The position numbers and the translations under genes are program-made. DNA of 64,000 nucleotides, from positions 25,712,501 through 25,776,500 of the forward strand of contig NC_080577.1 of assembly GCF_029962835.1 (NCBI RefSeq). Direction: 5' to 3'. This DNA comes from Magnolia sinica (Eukaryota; Streptophyta; Magnoliopsida; Magnoliales; Magnoliaceae). The notes under the pieces are model-generated. The model did no database searches. It had not been told where the DNA came from and worked only from the letters and a program-made list of their open reading frames with translations. This document shows positions 10,291-32,922 of the stretch, in pieces. Each line of letters begins with the position of its first letter. Within the stretch, counting starts at the first letter, position 1.

Positions 10291-10971
10291 TTATAGTTAG
10301 TTGCATCAGGACACATGGACAGTCCAAGCCACTCATCTGGCTTTGCCACTGGGTTCATAGTACATTTCACGGCCACCATGTAAAAATAATTCCCACGAGC
10401 AATTCAAATCATCTGCTTATAACCTATATGATGGACGGTCAAGATTATTCATGGAAAAATAGGCCTAATCAACAAGAAGTGCCAAGAATTGGCTATGGTT
10501 GTAAAGGATCATTTTTATCAGAGAATCCTAACCATCCATTCCATGTCTTGAAAAGTTGATGGCTAAAAAAGAAAGTCCAACTTATGGATCAGGAATTATT
10601 AACCGTAGATGGGAGCCTTGAAAGTTTCTCTTTCCCTTCTTTATTAAATTAATTATAGTGGTTTATTAATTTAAGAGTATTATTTATAAGAGGGTCTACT
10701 TTAAGGACATCCTAGCCATGCAAAAGTGAGCCACACCATCAAGACCACCCAGGGAAAAAATTAGGCCAGTCTACTCATAAGGCAAGTCTCAACATTGAAA
10801 TCAATGTGATTTCATGATATGATCCACCTTTTAAACGGCTGGGATTTCTCATGCATGAAATGAGTAAGATCATGTATTGTGTTTGTATTAGTTATGGATC
10901 ATGGCACCGCATAGGAAGAAGGGAGAGACACTGCATCTGATATGATCAATGAAATCAGTATTTAACTTGAG

Positions 10972-11522
10972 GGGTCGTTTGGCACCGTGGATTTGGGGGG
11001 ATTTCAAATCCGATATCATAAAGTAACGGGGGGGTTTTAAATCCAGAGAGTTTCAAATCCCTTCAAAGAAGGGGTTTGAAATCCACGGTGAGAGCTTAGA
11101 TTACATCTAAAATCCTTTCATGAGTTGCATGTGTAACATGTGTGTCAGTATACTATCATTGTATTGGGCACATCACCCATTAATGATATCCCAAAACAAT
11201 TAGATTATCAATTGCATCACTATAATTATTTTAATATAATGATTAACATTGTTCAAACATTGTCCATGTAAATCAAGGGTTAGACTTAGAATTTCAACAT
11301 TTTCAGGCAAAATATATATTTCAGCAGGCTTATTACAACCATTGTATCAAACATTACATACGTCACTAAGTACAGATATTAAAATTGATTTAGTGATTAA
11401 ATTCAAACCCTTGTAAATATACCATAACTACTTTTGGATTAAAGTTAATTTCCAATCAGAGTGCCAAACATAACAAAAGGATTTCAAATCAAGAGGTTCC
11501 AAATCCGCTCCCAAATAGGCCT
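10972..11522. mobile_element. Tourist-like MITE
   Basis: Starts GGGTCGTTTGGCACCGTGG and ends GGAGCGGATTTGGAACC read in reverse, closing with CCAAATAGGCC. Both ends contain ATTTCAAATC/GATTTGAAAT blocks. Absent from unit B, so inserted after the duplication. The TSD is not clean. Confidence 0.55.
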
Positions 11523-11542
11523 AAAGAGCTTTCTGGTAAAGT

Positions 11543-11990
11543 AACTGAGTGCTGGAAACAAATTGCGTGTGTGCTGACCCTGGGGTGTGTGGACGCCACC
11601 AACTTTTGTGTGATGTATGTGTTATATCTACACCCTCATCCATTTTATGAGATTATTTTAGAGCATGGCCTGGAAATGAGGCAGATCCTAAGCTCCCAAA
11701 CCACGGTAAGTGGATATACATATATAATGGTCGAGCCCACAGAACTTGGTGACGTCAACACACCACCAAGGCCAATGGCCTGTAGCACACTACGCAATCC
11801 GCTTCCGTGCCCCTTGCCTCCAGCTAATTTATGCGATAATGTATATAGTCTTCGTTTGTCACCCATTTATAAACGGTGTAATACGGGCCATTCCATTTGT
11901 GGGACCTATCATGTATCATCCAATCACACAACTAGATTCCTGTGCTGGTTCACTACCGTTTTAAGAAGGGTGCACTGTATGGATGGATTA
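11543..11990. repeat. Truncated fold-back MITE copy
   Basis: Contains TGATGTATGTGTTATATC, GAGGCAGATCC and the end AATCCGCTTCC, which is the right terminus of the GGAAGCGGATTGGC family seen at 17552 and 63238. Only one side is preserved. Confidence 0.5.
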
Positions 11991-12170
11991 TAAATGTAAA
12001 TTTACACTAATGAAGCAATCCTAACCATCTAATTGATGGCTATGAAATGGATGGTTAAAAGAAAAATACTGAGCAGTCCACATACAGAAGGGCCAAATCC
12101 AATGGTTACCGTCATCTTCTCAGCGTAAATTTTGGGTTATGCTCAATCAGCAATTTGGTAGCCCTGTTGT

Positions 12171-12758
12171 TAGGGTTGTACACGAACCAAGTTACCTCGG
12201 TTAGATTGCTTGACTGGACTCGAAAAAGTTTGATTCGAGTTCGAGCCAAGTCGAGCTGATTTTTTGAGCTTGAAAAAATTTCGAACCGAGTTTGAGCTTG
12301 CCCGAGCTCGACTCAACTCGGATCAAACCCAACTCGAATCGAACTCGGATTGAACCAATTCGGTGACTTGGTTACTTTTACGTTGTTGTTGCTCACCAAG
12401 TGTTTGATGAAACGACTCAACGAAGTGTCAACTGGTAGCAATGAAGATATGTTTCATCAAATAAATATTCTTTTTTCTTGATTTTGATGTTGCCTAGGAG
12501 GTGTTCGATGAAATACTTGTAAAACCGCTGCTGGTATTTTACATATAATGAGAATTTTAAGGTGCAGTGCATGTGTTTGTGAAAATACTGCATAAGCAAA
12601 CTCGGCTCGAATTGGCTCGAGCTGCTGACTGAACTGAGCCGAGCTGGCCAGTCAAGTATGAGGACCGAGCCAAGCCAAGTTCGAGCTTAGGTCAGCTAGT
12701 GGCCTAGCCGAGTCGAGCTGGGCACAACTCGACTCGGATTGACTCATGTACACCTCCA
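12171..12758 (-). mobile_element. hAT-like non-autonomous element, copy 1
   Basis: 588 bp with ends TAGGGTTGTACACG and CATGTACACCTCCA. Subterminal regions are dense in TCGAGC/GAACTCG. The flanking 8-mers are CCTGTTGT and CCCGTTAT (6 of 8 match). Unit B preserves the empty site CCCGGTTAT at the matching spot (about 16690-16698). Reverse orientation relative to copies 2-4. Confidence 0.8.
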
Positions 12759-13017
12759 CCCGTTATATTGCTTACAACACAACCTTGTGGAAAGCAGAAG
12801 AGTCACCACCATTATAAAAACGGTGGTTAACTATCCCTGGAGTCTAGCCCGGGAATCACATCCAAGTTTCTATACTCATCAGCGCATGAATATGTTAGGT
12901 ACCGAGCCAAACCCATTTACTTAAACGGTCCACATTTTCTAACAGGAGCTGAAGCCAGCACCCATTCAGCTTGGCCAAAACCCTCCTCAAAAGCACGTGG
13001 AGCCAGTTGGCCAGCGA

Positions 13018-16000
13018 GCCAACCTGGTTGATTTCACTGGATATACAGAGATATTATAGAAAATTACATGTGTCTTATTTTAACCTTATCAATTTCATTT
13101 GATTATTATGGATTATTACATTCTAATATTGAATAGAAATGATCCTCTTCACTTAACGAGCACCACAAGTTATGGTTAGTTGCATCAGGGCACTTGGATA
13201 CTCCCAACCCCCATCTGGCCTGGCCATATTCACGACTACTATGTAAAATTTGCATTTTGTAATCAGTTGCTTATAACTTAGAAAATGGATGGTCAAGATC
13301 ATTCATGGAAAATAGGCCTAATCAACAACTAGGGCCAAGAATTCACTACGGTTCCAAAGGATTATCTTTTTATCAGAGAATTCTAACCATTCCATTCATG
13401 TCTTTGTTGAAGTTGATGGCTGAAAAAGAAAGTCCTAACTTATGGATTAAAACTTATTAATGTCGACCGCAGCCATGAAAGTCTCTCTTTCCTCCTCTTT
13501 TTTTTTTTTTTTATTAATAATAATTATTATAGAGGATTATTAACTTACGTATTAGTTACAAGAGGGTATACTTTGAGGTGAAATGATGACATATTGGGAT
13601 TTTTTATTTTTTTTGTAAAATTTCACATATGACCATCATTGCCCCTAAGGACATCCTACCCATGCAAAAAAAGGGCCACACCATAAAGACCACCTAGGGT
13701 AAAAATGGTAGATGTGTGGTGCTACTCTTGGCCGCACTTCTATACTTGTGGCCGCCTACTAAGACATGTAGGGTTTCTTGCCGGGTTATCGTGTCACAAC
13801 TTGGTGACCACAAGGCTGAAGGTCAACCTTCTGTCATGGTCGAGCTAGCTTTTGAAGATTGACCATGGCTATGTTGATATCTAAATTAGGTGAAAATGGA
13901 TCAATATCTATCAACATTGTTTTCTTTTCCTTCTTAGGGAATTTCAGTAATCCTCGGTGAATGTTGTCCTGGATGATATTCCTGAAAACCGATTATTAGG
14001 GGAGTGGGAACGGGTTCCATGCTACTTATAGTATTCGGTCTTTTTTAACTTCTCGACTATAGGTATTTTATGGTTAATGAGAATTTTAATAAACTTCCCG
14101 ACCAATATTATATGAAAGATCTCGTCATCTCGGGTAATGTCAAACGTATATATCATATGAGTTTTTTGTGCAGTCAACAGAGTTGCTTTAGTTATAACCA
14201 ATGTCGAGTATATGAACGGCTTCTTGGCCATTACCTCAGTTGCAACCACATCGTAATTAGGATCATAGTAGTATGTCTTAGTTAATGAGTTCTTTTGCAT
14301 TGTTCATTCTTAAAAAAGGGACCGGCTTCATATCAGGATACTTTTATCGTCAAATCGTATAAATCCACAAACTCCATCCCAATAAACTTTTTGCAAAGTT
14401 TGTGTTCCAAGCTATCTTGGGTGAGTTGTGTGAACTCAAATTTAATCATAATCACCTTACATTGGCTTTTTGCTCTCTTAAGCTGGGCAATATAACTTTG
14501 ACTGATTCATTAGGCAACTGCCAGGAAAGTGCGAGGATGGCCATAGAAATCTTTCCGTCCTTATAGATGAATTGGGCATGGAATTTCTCCTCCATCTCTT
14601 GCTAAGTTTGGATGGAGTTTGACAACAAATTAAAATACCAAGTAAAGGTCACTGCGGTTAAGGAATGGATAAATAGTTGTAACTTGTGATCATCATTGTT
14701 AGCCAATTCACCATATTGCATGATAAACTGGCCTATACAGTCTATGGTTGATTGATTAGTGTCACCCGTAAAAAGTGCGAAGTTTGGTCGATAATTCCCA
14801 GGCAACAGATATTGCTAGTCGATCCATTCATGATAAAGTTTGTGTTATACCATGGTAGTGGTACGATCGAGAACTTGGGCTTGCCACTTCCTAGAGTAGT
14901 TGCACAATCTGATCGCGATCCAGATGTTGAGGTTCAATCATTGGTGATGGATTTTGACTTAATGGGTATTATCCCATGTTGTAAGGTGAATTTTTTTGGG
15001 GAAAGTTTGCTCCATAGGCATTTCTTGATTTCCAACTTCAAGAATAAATTTTCTGACCTCGTGCTCAGGTTGCCTGAATTTGGTAGGTGGCGGCGCATTC
15101 CACATACCCTTATATCGGAGCAGGATGCGTATTCCGTTGTGGGGTCGATACTGGTGACAAGTTTCGAATAGAATTGACCTCAATATTTTACTAACGCATA
15201 TTAGGCACCCTCTTGGCAAGGATAGCTACTATCCGGTTCAAATTCTCGGTTTAGTTGGCCATCCACCTGTTGAAGGTGTCAGCTTGAATTCGCAATTGTT
15301 CTACCTGAGCTCGTGATTGCCCTGCTCAAGCCATCCATTGCTCCACAATATACTAGATTGTCATCTGCATATCACGCAACCCAATTGATACCTTAAGAGG
15401 ATTGCTCCTTGATGAAGATATGTCGTCTGGGTTTAAAGGATTGGGCAATGGGTTTAATGGTGAACCGAGGAGTTTAGATGCTAGTTGCACCTACATTTCC
15501 TTGAGTGAAGGCAGTACAAAAGGTGTTGTGGGCTCATGAGCCCCAAACAAGTTTCGGGTAACCCTTCGACTCATATTTCTGAAGTTGAATTGATTACTTA
15601 AAATTAAGTCACACCGGTATGTGTACCAGATAAGGTGTCCTACCAGGCATATAAAATTTTGTTGCCTTTTAATTTTCAAATTCGGTCACGTGTGATATGT
15701 GCGAGCATGCTAAAACTGATGGTGCGGCTCGATTCCAATCAAACAAATTTGACCCCAAGTCAAGATAGGAAGATATGTCAAATATGACCATATATGATTG
15801 AAATCTGAGAAGATTGGTTGCCTATTTAGCGACTCGTAAGCTGTTTAAGATAATTAGAGGGTAAGGTTCATCCTCCGAAAATGGGTTGCATATTGCCTTC
15901 TATACGAAATGCATTTTGGATTCAAAGACAAACAAAAACGAAATAGTTACAGTTGACTGCAAAGAGTAACTATAAAACACATTTCTGAAATACGAACTGC

Positions 16001-16850
16001 CTATATTAAAATAAATATTATTTAATATATGAGTGTATACTTGGATTACCACTAACGATTTCAACTACTGAATTACTACTACTAATGTAGAATTAGACCA
16101 CTGGTTACACTAAATAACATAAAGATAAGTTATACTATGAAATATAAAGGAAAATTAACAAGATTGATTTATTTGATTAAGTTAGTGTAAGACACTTTAT
16201 TTCATTAAACTCTTTTATTATTTTGTAAACTTCACCATCTAGACGCATTTTCTCAAGTTCAATGGCTACAACAATCGCTTTAACACCACTCTGACTTTTG
16301 AGATTCTTCTCGGACACTTGATAACCGCCTCTGGCTCAACCATATTTCATCTTTTACTACTTTGTTATGTTTTATCTTTAGATGATGTGTATTATTCAAC
16401 CAATATCAATTATTATTTATGCAAAACTCACTCAACTATTCTCAAAAATCTTAAGTGACTGCTGTATGTTACCCAACCAGTGACAATTATTATGCAACCA
16501 CGTGTTTTCTTTCTTAAGTGGCTATTTCAAAACCGTAATAAATACGGTACAATAGTAACCATTTAACTGATGACCAAGAAATGGATGGTTAAAAGAAAAA
16601 TGCTGCGTGGTCCACATACGAAAGGGCAAAATCCAATGGGTACCGTCTGCGTAATTTTTGGGTTATCCTCCATTCGTAATTTGGTAGCCCGGTTATTTAG
16701 CCGTACAACACCACGATACACGGAAGGTTAAAGAGTCACCGGCATTATAAAAATGATGGAAAACCGTCGCTGGAGTCTACGCGGGAGTCACGTCAAGAAT
16801 ACCTTTATGCTCTTCAGCAAATGAATATTTCGCTGAAGCACAGTATTCTA
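13018..16850. repeat. Segmental duplication unit B
   Basis: Right-hand copy of the tandem duplication, starting about 110 bp after unit A ends. It keeps the flanking blocks of unit A but holds a Gypsy gag fragment in the middle. It lacks the SINE, the MITE and the hAT-like insertion of unit A. By eye the matched blocks are roughly 80-85% identical, so the event is old. Confidence 0.75.
13720..16540 (-). mobile_element. Broken Ty3/Gypsy retrotransposon fragment
   Basis: Minus-strand fossil. The 14602-14805 stretch is a clear Retrotrans_gag fragment (YRPNFALFTGDTNQST, QYGELANNDDHKLQLF). Neighbouring minus-strand stretches at 14959-15219 and 15491-15679 are consistent with the gag region of the same element, and 14022-14300 may be downstream sequence. 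Heavily degraded with many breaks. No LTR pair or TSD was found, so the limits are set only by where similarity to unit A stops and resumes. Confidence 0.6.
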
Positions 16851-17246
16851 TACGCACTCGGGCCAATATTCGGCAATCCAAACCGTGGATTTGATGGACC
16901 CCAGATGCATTGGGCATGTACAGGAATTTTCGTATACAGGAGATCCTAACGCTTAATTATTTGGTTTTTGTCTGTTGATGTCGACCGTTGGTGAATTTTC
17001 TCTTAACATTCCACATGCAGGCTTCCATATGAGGATTTCCATCTTTAAAATTTCGTTAGTATTTGAGGCCCACGGATCAACGGTTTGGATCACCGTGACA
17101 TGGGTCCATCATCTATGAAATTTTGCACATCAACAAAGGATACCTTCGCTAATGGGCAGGACACTATTAATTCGTCCTTGGCGGGAGTCGTGACCGCAAA
17201 GATTTCTAAAAACAGAAAATTATCCCTGTTAACCCCACCTTTTATC
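16851..17246. other. Intergenic, nothing recognised
   Basis: Single-copy-looking sequence between unit B and the next MITE. No frame, RNA gene or clear repeat end. Confidence 0.4.
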
Positions 17247-17489
17247 CAGCGTCTCTTATGAAGATCCAAAGCTTACCTTCCTAATTTAGACCTTTTACGT
17301 ACTGACAGAGCATTTGGGGACGAAAATGCCCCTCTTATGCTATATGGCTACGGTTATAATCCGTAGCTATAGGTTTTCAGAACGTAATACACGTTAATAA
17401 GTAGGGGTATTTTCGTCCTCAAATGCTTTATCGGTACATGAAAGGTCTCAGTTGGGAAGGTAAGTTTTGAATCTTCATAAAAGACACTG
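17247..17489. mobile_element. Hairpin MITE with about 95-bp inverted repeats
   Basis: A 243-bp fold-back element. Left arm CAGCGTCTCTTATGAAG...GCTTACCTTCC...GGGGACGAAAATGCCCC; the right arm is its reverse complement with scattered differences (GGGGTATTTTCGTCC...GGAAGGTAAG...CTTCATAAAAGACACTG). The loop is a short CTACGG/CCGTAG hairpin. No TSD recognised. Confidence 0.75.
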
Positions 17490-17551
17490 CATAGAAGGTA
17501 GGGTTCACGGTGGTAATTTTCTCAAGAAAGTTATTATAGCCCTCGTGTTAT

Positions 17552-18135
17552 GGAAGCGGATTGGCTGTACCACACGCCAGTTACATTGCTTGTGTAGGTA
17601 CGTCAGCAAGTTCCGTGGGTCCCATGATGAGTTATGTGTTATATCCAAACTGTCCATCCATTTTTCGAAAGATAAAATAGATCTAACGATCAAGTGGACT
17701 ACACTGAAAAATGCAACGGGGGATTGAACGTCTGCCATTGAAACCCACCTTTTGGTGTTCACGGAGGTTTTGGATCAATATGAAATTTGTTTTTTTCTCT
17801 TTATCCAGGTCTTTGTGACGTTATGAGGAGAGTTGGGAGGAAAATTAACGTTCTACGATATTTTTAACGGTGAAAATCATTACCTCGGCTACTATTTGTG
17901 GTGTGGTTCAGTTAATCTTTGGATATGATTTATATTTTGGTTAGTATTCTAAAATAATCTTCAAAAATGTATGAACGGTGTATATATAATAAATACATCA
18001 TTGTGGGGCCCTTGTAACTGTGATATCCTTTGAACCGTTCGTACAACTCGGAGCTGGAGGAGCGTCAGCGCTCGTCTTCGCACGACACGTACCTACAATA
18101 TAGCTAGTATGTGGTACACCAGCCAATCCGCTTCC
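17552..18135. mobile_element. Fold-back MITE (GGAAGCGGATTGGC family), copy 1
   Basis: 584 bp, ends GGAAGCGGATTGGCTG and CAGCCAATCCGCTTCC mirrored. Flanking 8-mers CGTGTTAT and CGTGATAT match at 7 of 8. The inner core carries mirrored CATCATTGTGGGGCCC, GGTGAAAATCATTACC and TGAACCGTTCGTAC blocks shared with 43826 and 63238. It lies about 390 bp upstream of the PMP22 start codon. Confidence 0.75.
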
Positions 18136-18527
18136 CGTGATATAGTGTTCGTATAAATCCATTGGCTACAAGTGGGATCAACAATTAGGTGATCCAGACC
18201 GTTCACCTCATGGGCCCCACAGATAGTGGATGCCCCAAAAAATCTTATGTCCTCTTGTATCTTATTTTTGACCGTCCATTTGTACTCTACCAATCGAATG
18301 GTTAGGATCTGTTTGGAGTATTCCAACAGCCTGTGTTACCAAACCATGGATCCATTTTCATGGACCGGTACATCTCCCAATATGATGCACGAGATCCGGG
18401 TCCCATAAATCTAAAAAAGTTCAAAAATCTTTAGTTGCAGGTCATCCCCTCTCTTTCTCCCTCTCCACTTGAAGTGCTGACTATATCAGACACTACCACC
18501 AATCGTAGCTTTGCTGTAGGGAGAGAT
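18136..18527 (+). promoter_or_regulatory. Proximal upstream region and 5' UTR of PMP22
   Basis: No gene frame. The last 100 nt before the ATG are CT-rich (CCCCTCTCTTTCTCCCTCTCC), as in many plant 5' UTRs. No convincing TATA box; ATAAAT around 18406 is weak. This is the only non-transposon DNA between the upstream MITE and the coding start, so the core promoter should lie here. Confidence 0.45.
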
Positions 18528-30534
<12,007 letters not shown>

Positions 30535-30795
30535 GGAAAGAGGAAAAAACCCATTTCAGTCTGGTAATCTGTTTCCATTACTGTATTTGTGTAGTTTCAT
30601 AACAAGCTTTGATATATATTAGCAATCAAGAAAGAAAATTCCTGGGTGTGTGATGGCATGGTTGCAAAAGATGTTTGTATCCTTTGAAATGACGAAAATG
30701 GCTGATTACTCTGTCCCATCCATCCTTTTGACTCCATCTCCTTAAGGATCACAGGCTTAAAATTTTTAAGTGCATCAGGTAAGTACTGTGGTGGT
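30535..30795 (+). other. PMP22 3' UTR and flank
   Basis: No canonical AATAAA. Near-upstream-element variants such as AATCAAG near 30624 are possible. The transcript end cannot be fixed from sequence. A hAT-like element begins 262 bp after the stop codon. Confidence 0.4.
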
Positions 30796-31422
30796 TAGGG
30801 GTGTACATCGAGTCGAACCGAGTCGAGCTGGCCTCAGCTCGACTCGGCTTGGCCACTGGCTGACCTCAGCTCGAACTCGGCTCGGCTCGGTCCTCGAGCC
30901 TGACTGGCCAGCTCGGCTCGGTTCGGTCAGCAGCTCGGGCCGAGTTCGAGCTAAGATTGAGCCGAGTTCGCCATTGAGGCATTTCCACAAACACCTGGAC
31001 TGCACCTTCAAAATCCCTCTGTATGTGAAATAGAAGCAATGGTTTTACATGTATTTTATCAAACACCTTCTAAGCAAACATAAAAACCAAGAAAAAACAA
31101 GAAAAAAAGGGTATTTATTTCATGTACATACCTTCCTTGCCACCAGCCACACTTCGTTGAGTCATTTTATCAAACACTTGGTGAGCAACATCAATGGCAA
31201 AGTAACTGAGTCACAGAACTGGTTCGATCCGAGTTTGATTGAGCTGGATTTGATCCGAGTCGAGTCGAGTCGAGCTGGGGCCTGCTCGAACTGGGCTTGA
31301 ACTCATTTTCAAGCTCAAAAAATCAGCTCGACTCAGCTCGAACTCAGCTTCGAACCGAGTCGAATCAAGCTTTTTCGCGTCAAGTGAGCTAACCGAGTCA
31401 GCTCGGTTCGTGTACACCCCTA
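30796..31422 (+). mobile_element. hAT-like non-autonomous element, copy 2
   Basis: 627 bp with terminal inverted repeats TAGGGGTGTACA / TGTACACCCCTA and a perfect 8-bp TSD GTGGTGGT (30788-30795 and 31423-31430). Both subterminal regions are dense in TCGAGC/GAGTCGA/GCTCGG words. The AT-rich middle is shared with copies 1 and 3-5. No transposase. TAGGG..G termini with an 8-bp TSD place it with hAT. Confidence 0.9.
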
Positions 31423-31780
31423 GTGGTGGTTGTCTGCAATATGGTTTTTGAGCGTAGTGTCTTATTGTAGATTGATTGGCTTAATGTGCAAACATGAGGA
31501 ATCCAATATTTTTATGTTCCGAAGGCGATTGGGCTGCTCGTTTGGTGTCATTAGTTTTTCAAGTGATTAATGCTTTACCATGATTCCTTGAATTTTAGCC
31601 ACAATAGGTCAGTGTGATATTTAAGCTGTTGATGATCAATGGTGGCCCCACCAGATGAATGGTCCAGAGTAGATGGGAGGGAGAGTGTAATACTTTCCTC
31701 CACCACTGAAATCATTTCTACTTTGTTCATAAAAACCTTGCTGGGCTTGCTTGCATTGACTCGATTTAGTCACTTAGGGT
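31423..31780. other. Intergenic, nothing recognised
   Basis: No frame or repeat end supported apart from a short GGTGGCCCCACCAG phrase. Confidence 0.4.
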
Positions 31781-32510
31781 GTGTTTGGATGCACTACTGA
31801 ATTGGATTGCAACTGTTCATCTAATATAGTGGAAACTAAATCATGATTTTGTTTGTCCTTAGGATTCATATTCAGAGTATGGATTCCAAATTGCAAGTAC
31901 ATCAATGCAATTGCAATTTGAGTGCTATCTTCCTCACTGTTTGTTTAGGTGGAAAACTGTGGACAAGCTCAGGAATTCCGCCAATGTGACTCCTTGTAGA
32001 ATAAGCTTATTCTACAAGTACTGCACGCGGGTCCCACAGGACCTGTGTATGACTCTGACCTGTCCAACAGGTTTGCCTTACCATAAAAGTTGGTTGCCCC
32101 TAAAATTACACTGATCCAACCATCATGTGGAAAATTTGGAGGATTTTGGATGGTTGTCCCTTGTTTTTCATATGGTGTGGCCCACCTAGTGATTGTATAG
32201 GCTTGATTTTTTGGGCATTTTGTCATCACACTTTGTAATTATCAAGTTGGATGGTGTACACACAACATGGTAAACTGCACCAGTCAAAAAATGGATGACT
32301 TTCCAAACACTTCTAAATTCACATGGTAGCCCATGTGATGGCTGGATCCACTTAATTTTTGGAGCATTCAACTCTCATGGTGGGGAGACTTGATGGATAG
32401 CTTCTATGCCATACTCACACCCCGACTGGCCTCACACGGCCTCACACGGCCTCACAGGGCAACACATGTAAAATAAATTTATTCTATAAAAACTTACTAA
32501 GGAATTGGGC
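31781..32510. repeat. MITE-like region with palindromic ends
   Basis: 31788 begins GTGTGTTTGGATGCA, a Tourist-like start. A perfect 26-bp palindrome lies at 31993-32018. A related decayed palindrome (AAAATAAATTTATTCTATA) lies near 32470. The two could be the inverted ends of one element of about 500 bp whose core has TGTGGCCCACC and TTTTTTGG words. 32425-32460 has a CCTCACACGG triplet repeat. Confidence 0.5.
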
Positions 32511-32585
32511 TCTTAAGAAAAAAAGAAAAAAAGAAGAAAAAAAAGAACTACTAAATGTAGATTTAGATAGTTGTCAAAGATATTC

Positions 32586-32710
32586 TTTTTTTTTTTTCTC
32601 CCACACATGCACCCACCCATGCACACACACCCCACATGGGCACTTGAACCCATGACTTCAGTGTTGCAATGCAGATTTCTACGGTTATGAGAGACTTGTT
32701 GTTTGACCAT
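32586..32710 (-). mobile_element. Second SINE type (tRNA-derived)
   Basis: Minus strand. A B box GGGTTCAAGTGCCC (plus positions about 32638-32652) is followed by a GT-rich body (GTGGGGTGTGTGTGC) and an A-rich tail seen as the T-run at 32586-32598. The body differs from the other SINE family here. TSD not clear. Confidence 0.5.
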
Positions 32711-32922
32711 GGAACTTTTACCATTACCCTGAAAAAGAGGATTCCATAGAGGTTCTTCATTTCCATATTTTTAGATTGGATCTATCCAAACAAGAAGTGA
32801 AATTAGTTTATCTAGGTCTAGAAATCTAGGCCTAGTTTTGTTAGTTTTAAAATGTAGAGATATAACAAAAATTTTAAAAACGGAAATAATAGAGAATAAT
32901 ATGGAGAGTTTAGGCACGTTAA
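32711..32922. other. Intergenic, nothing recognised
   Basis: AT-rich sequence with a repeated TCTAGGYCTAG phrase. No gene or repeat end. Confidence 0.35.

Larger units (their letters stand above)
9938..12905. repeat. Segmental duplication unit A
   Basis: Left-hand copy of a tandem segmental duplication with unit B. Matching blocks in the same order: 9938-10075 with 13018-13160 (CTAATATTGAATAGAAA), 10290-10740 with 13170-13710 (AGTTGCATCAGG, AGGACATCCTA), and 11990-12170 plus 12759-12905 with 16548-16850 (ATGGATGGTTAAAAGAAAAA, AGAGTCACC, CATTATAAAAA). Unit A alone holds the SINE at 10083, the MITE at 10972 and the hAT-like element at 12171. No gene is visible in either copy. Confidence 0.75.

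Noticed and set aside
11571-11993. 140-residue open stretch on the plus strand
   Set aside because: It lies across a truncated fold-back MITE, and its words recur in other copies in other frames.
18435-18527. Upstream in-frame start for PMP22
   Set aside because: It would add 31 S/P/T-rich residues not found in the family; the 18528 ATG gives the usual N-terminus before HPLRTK.
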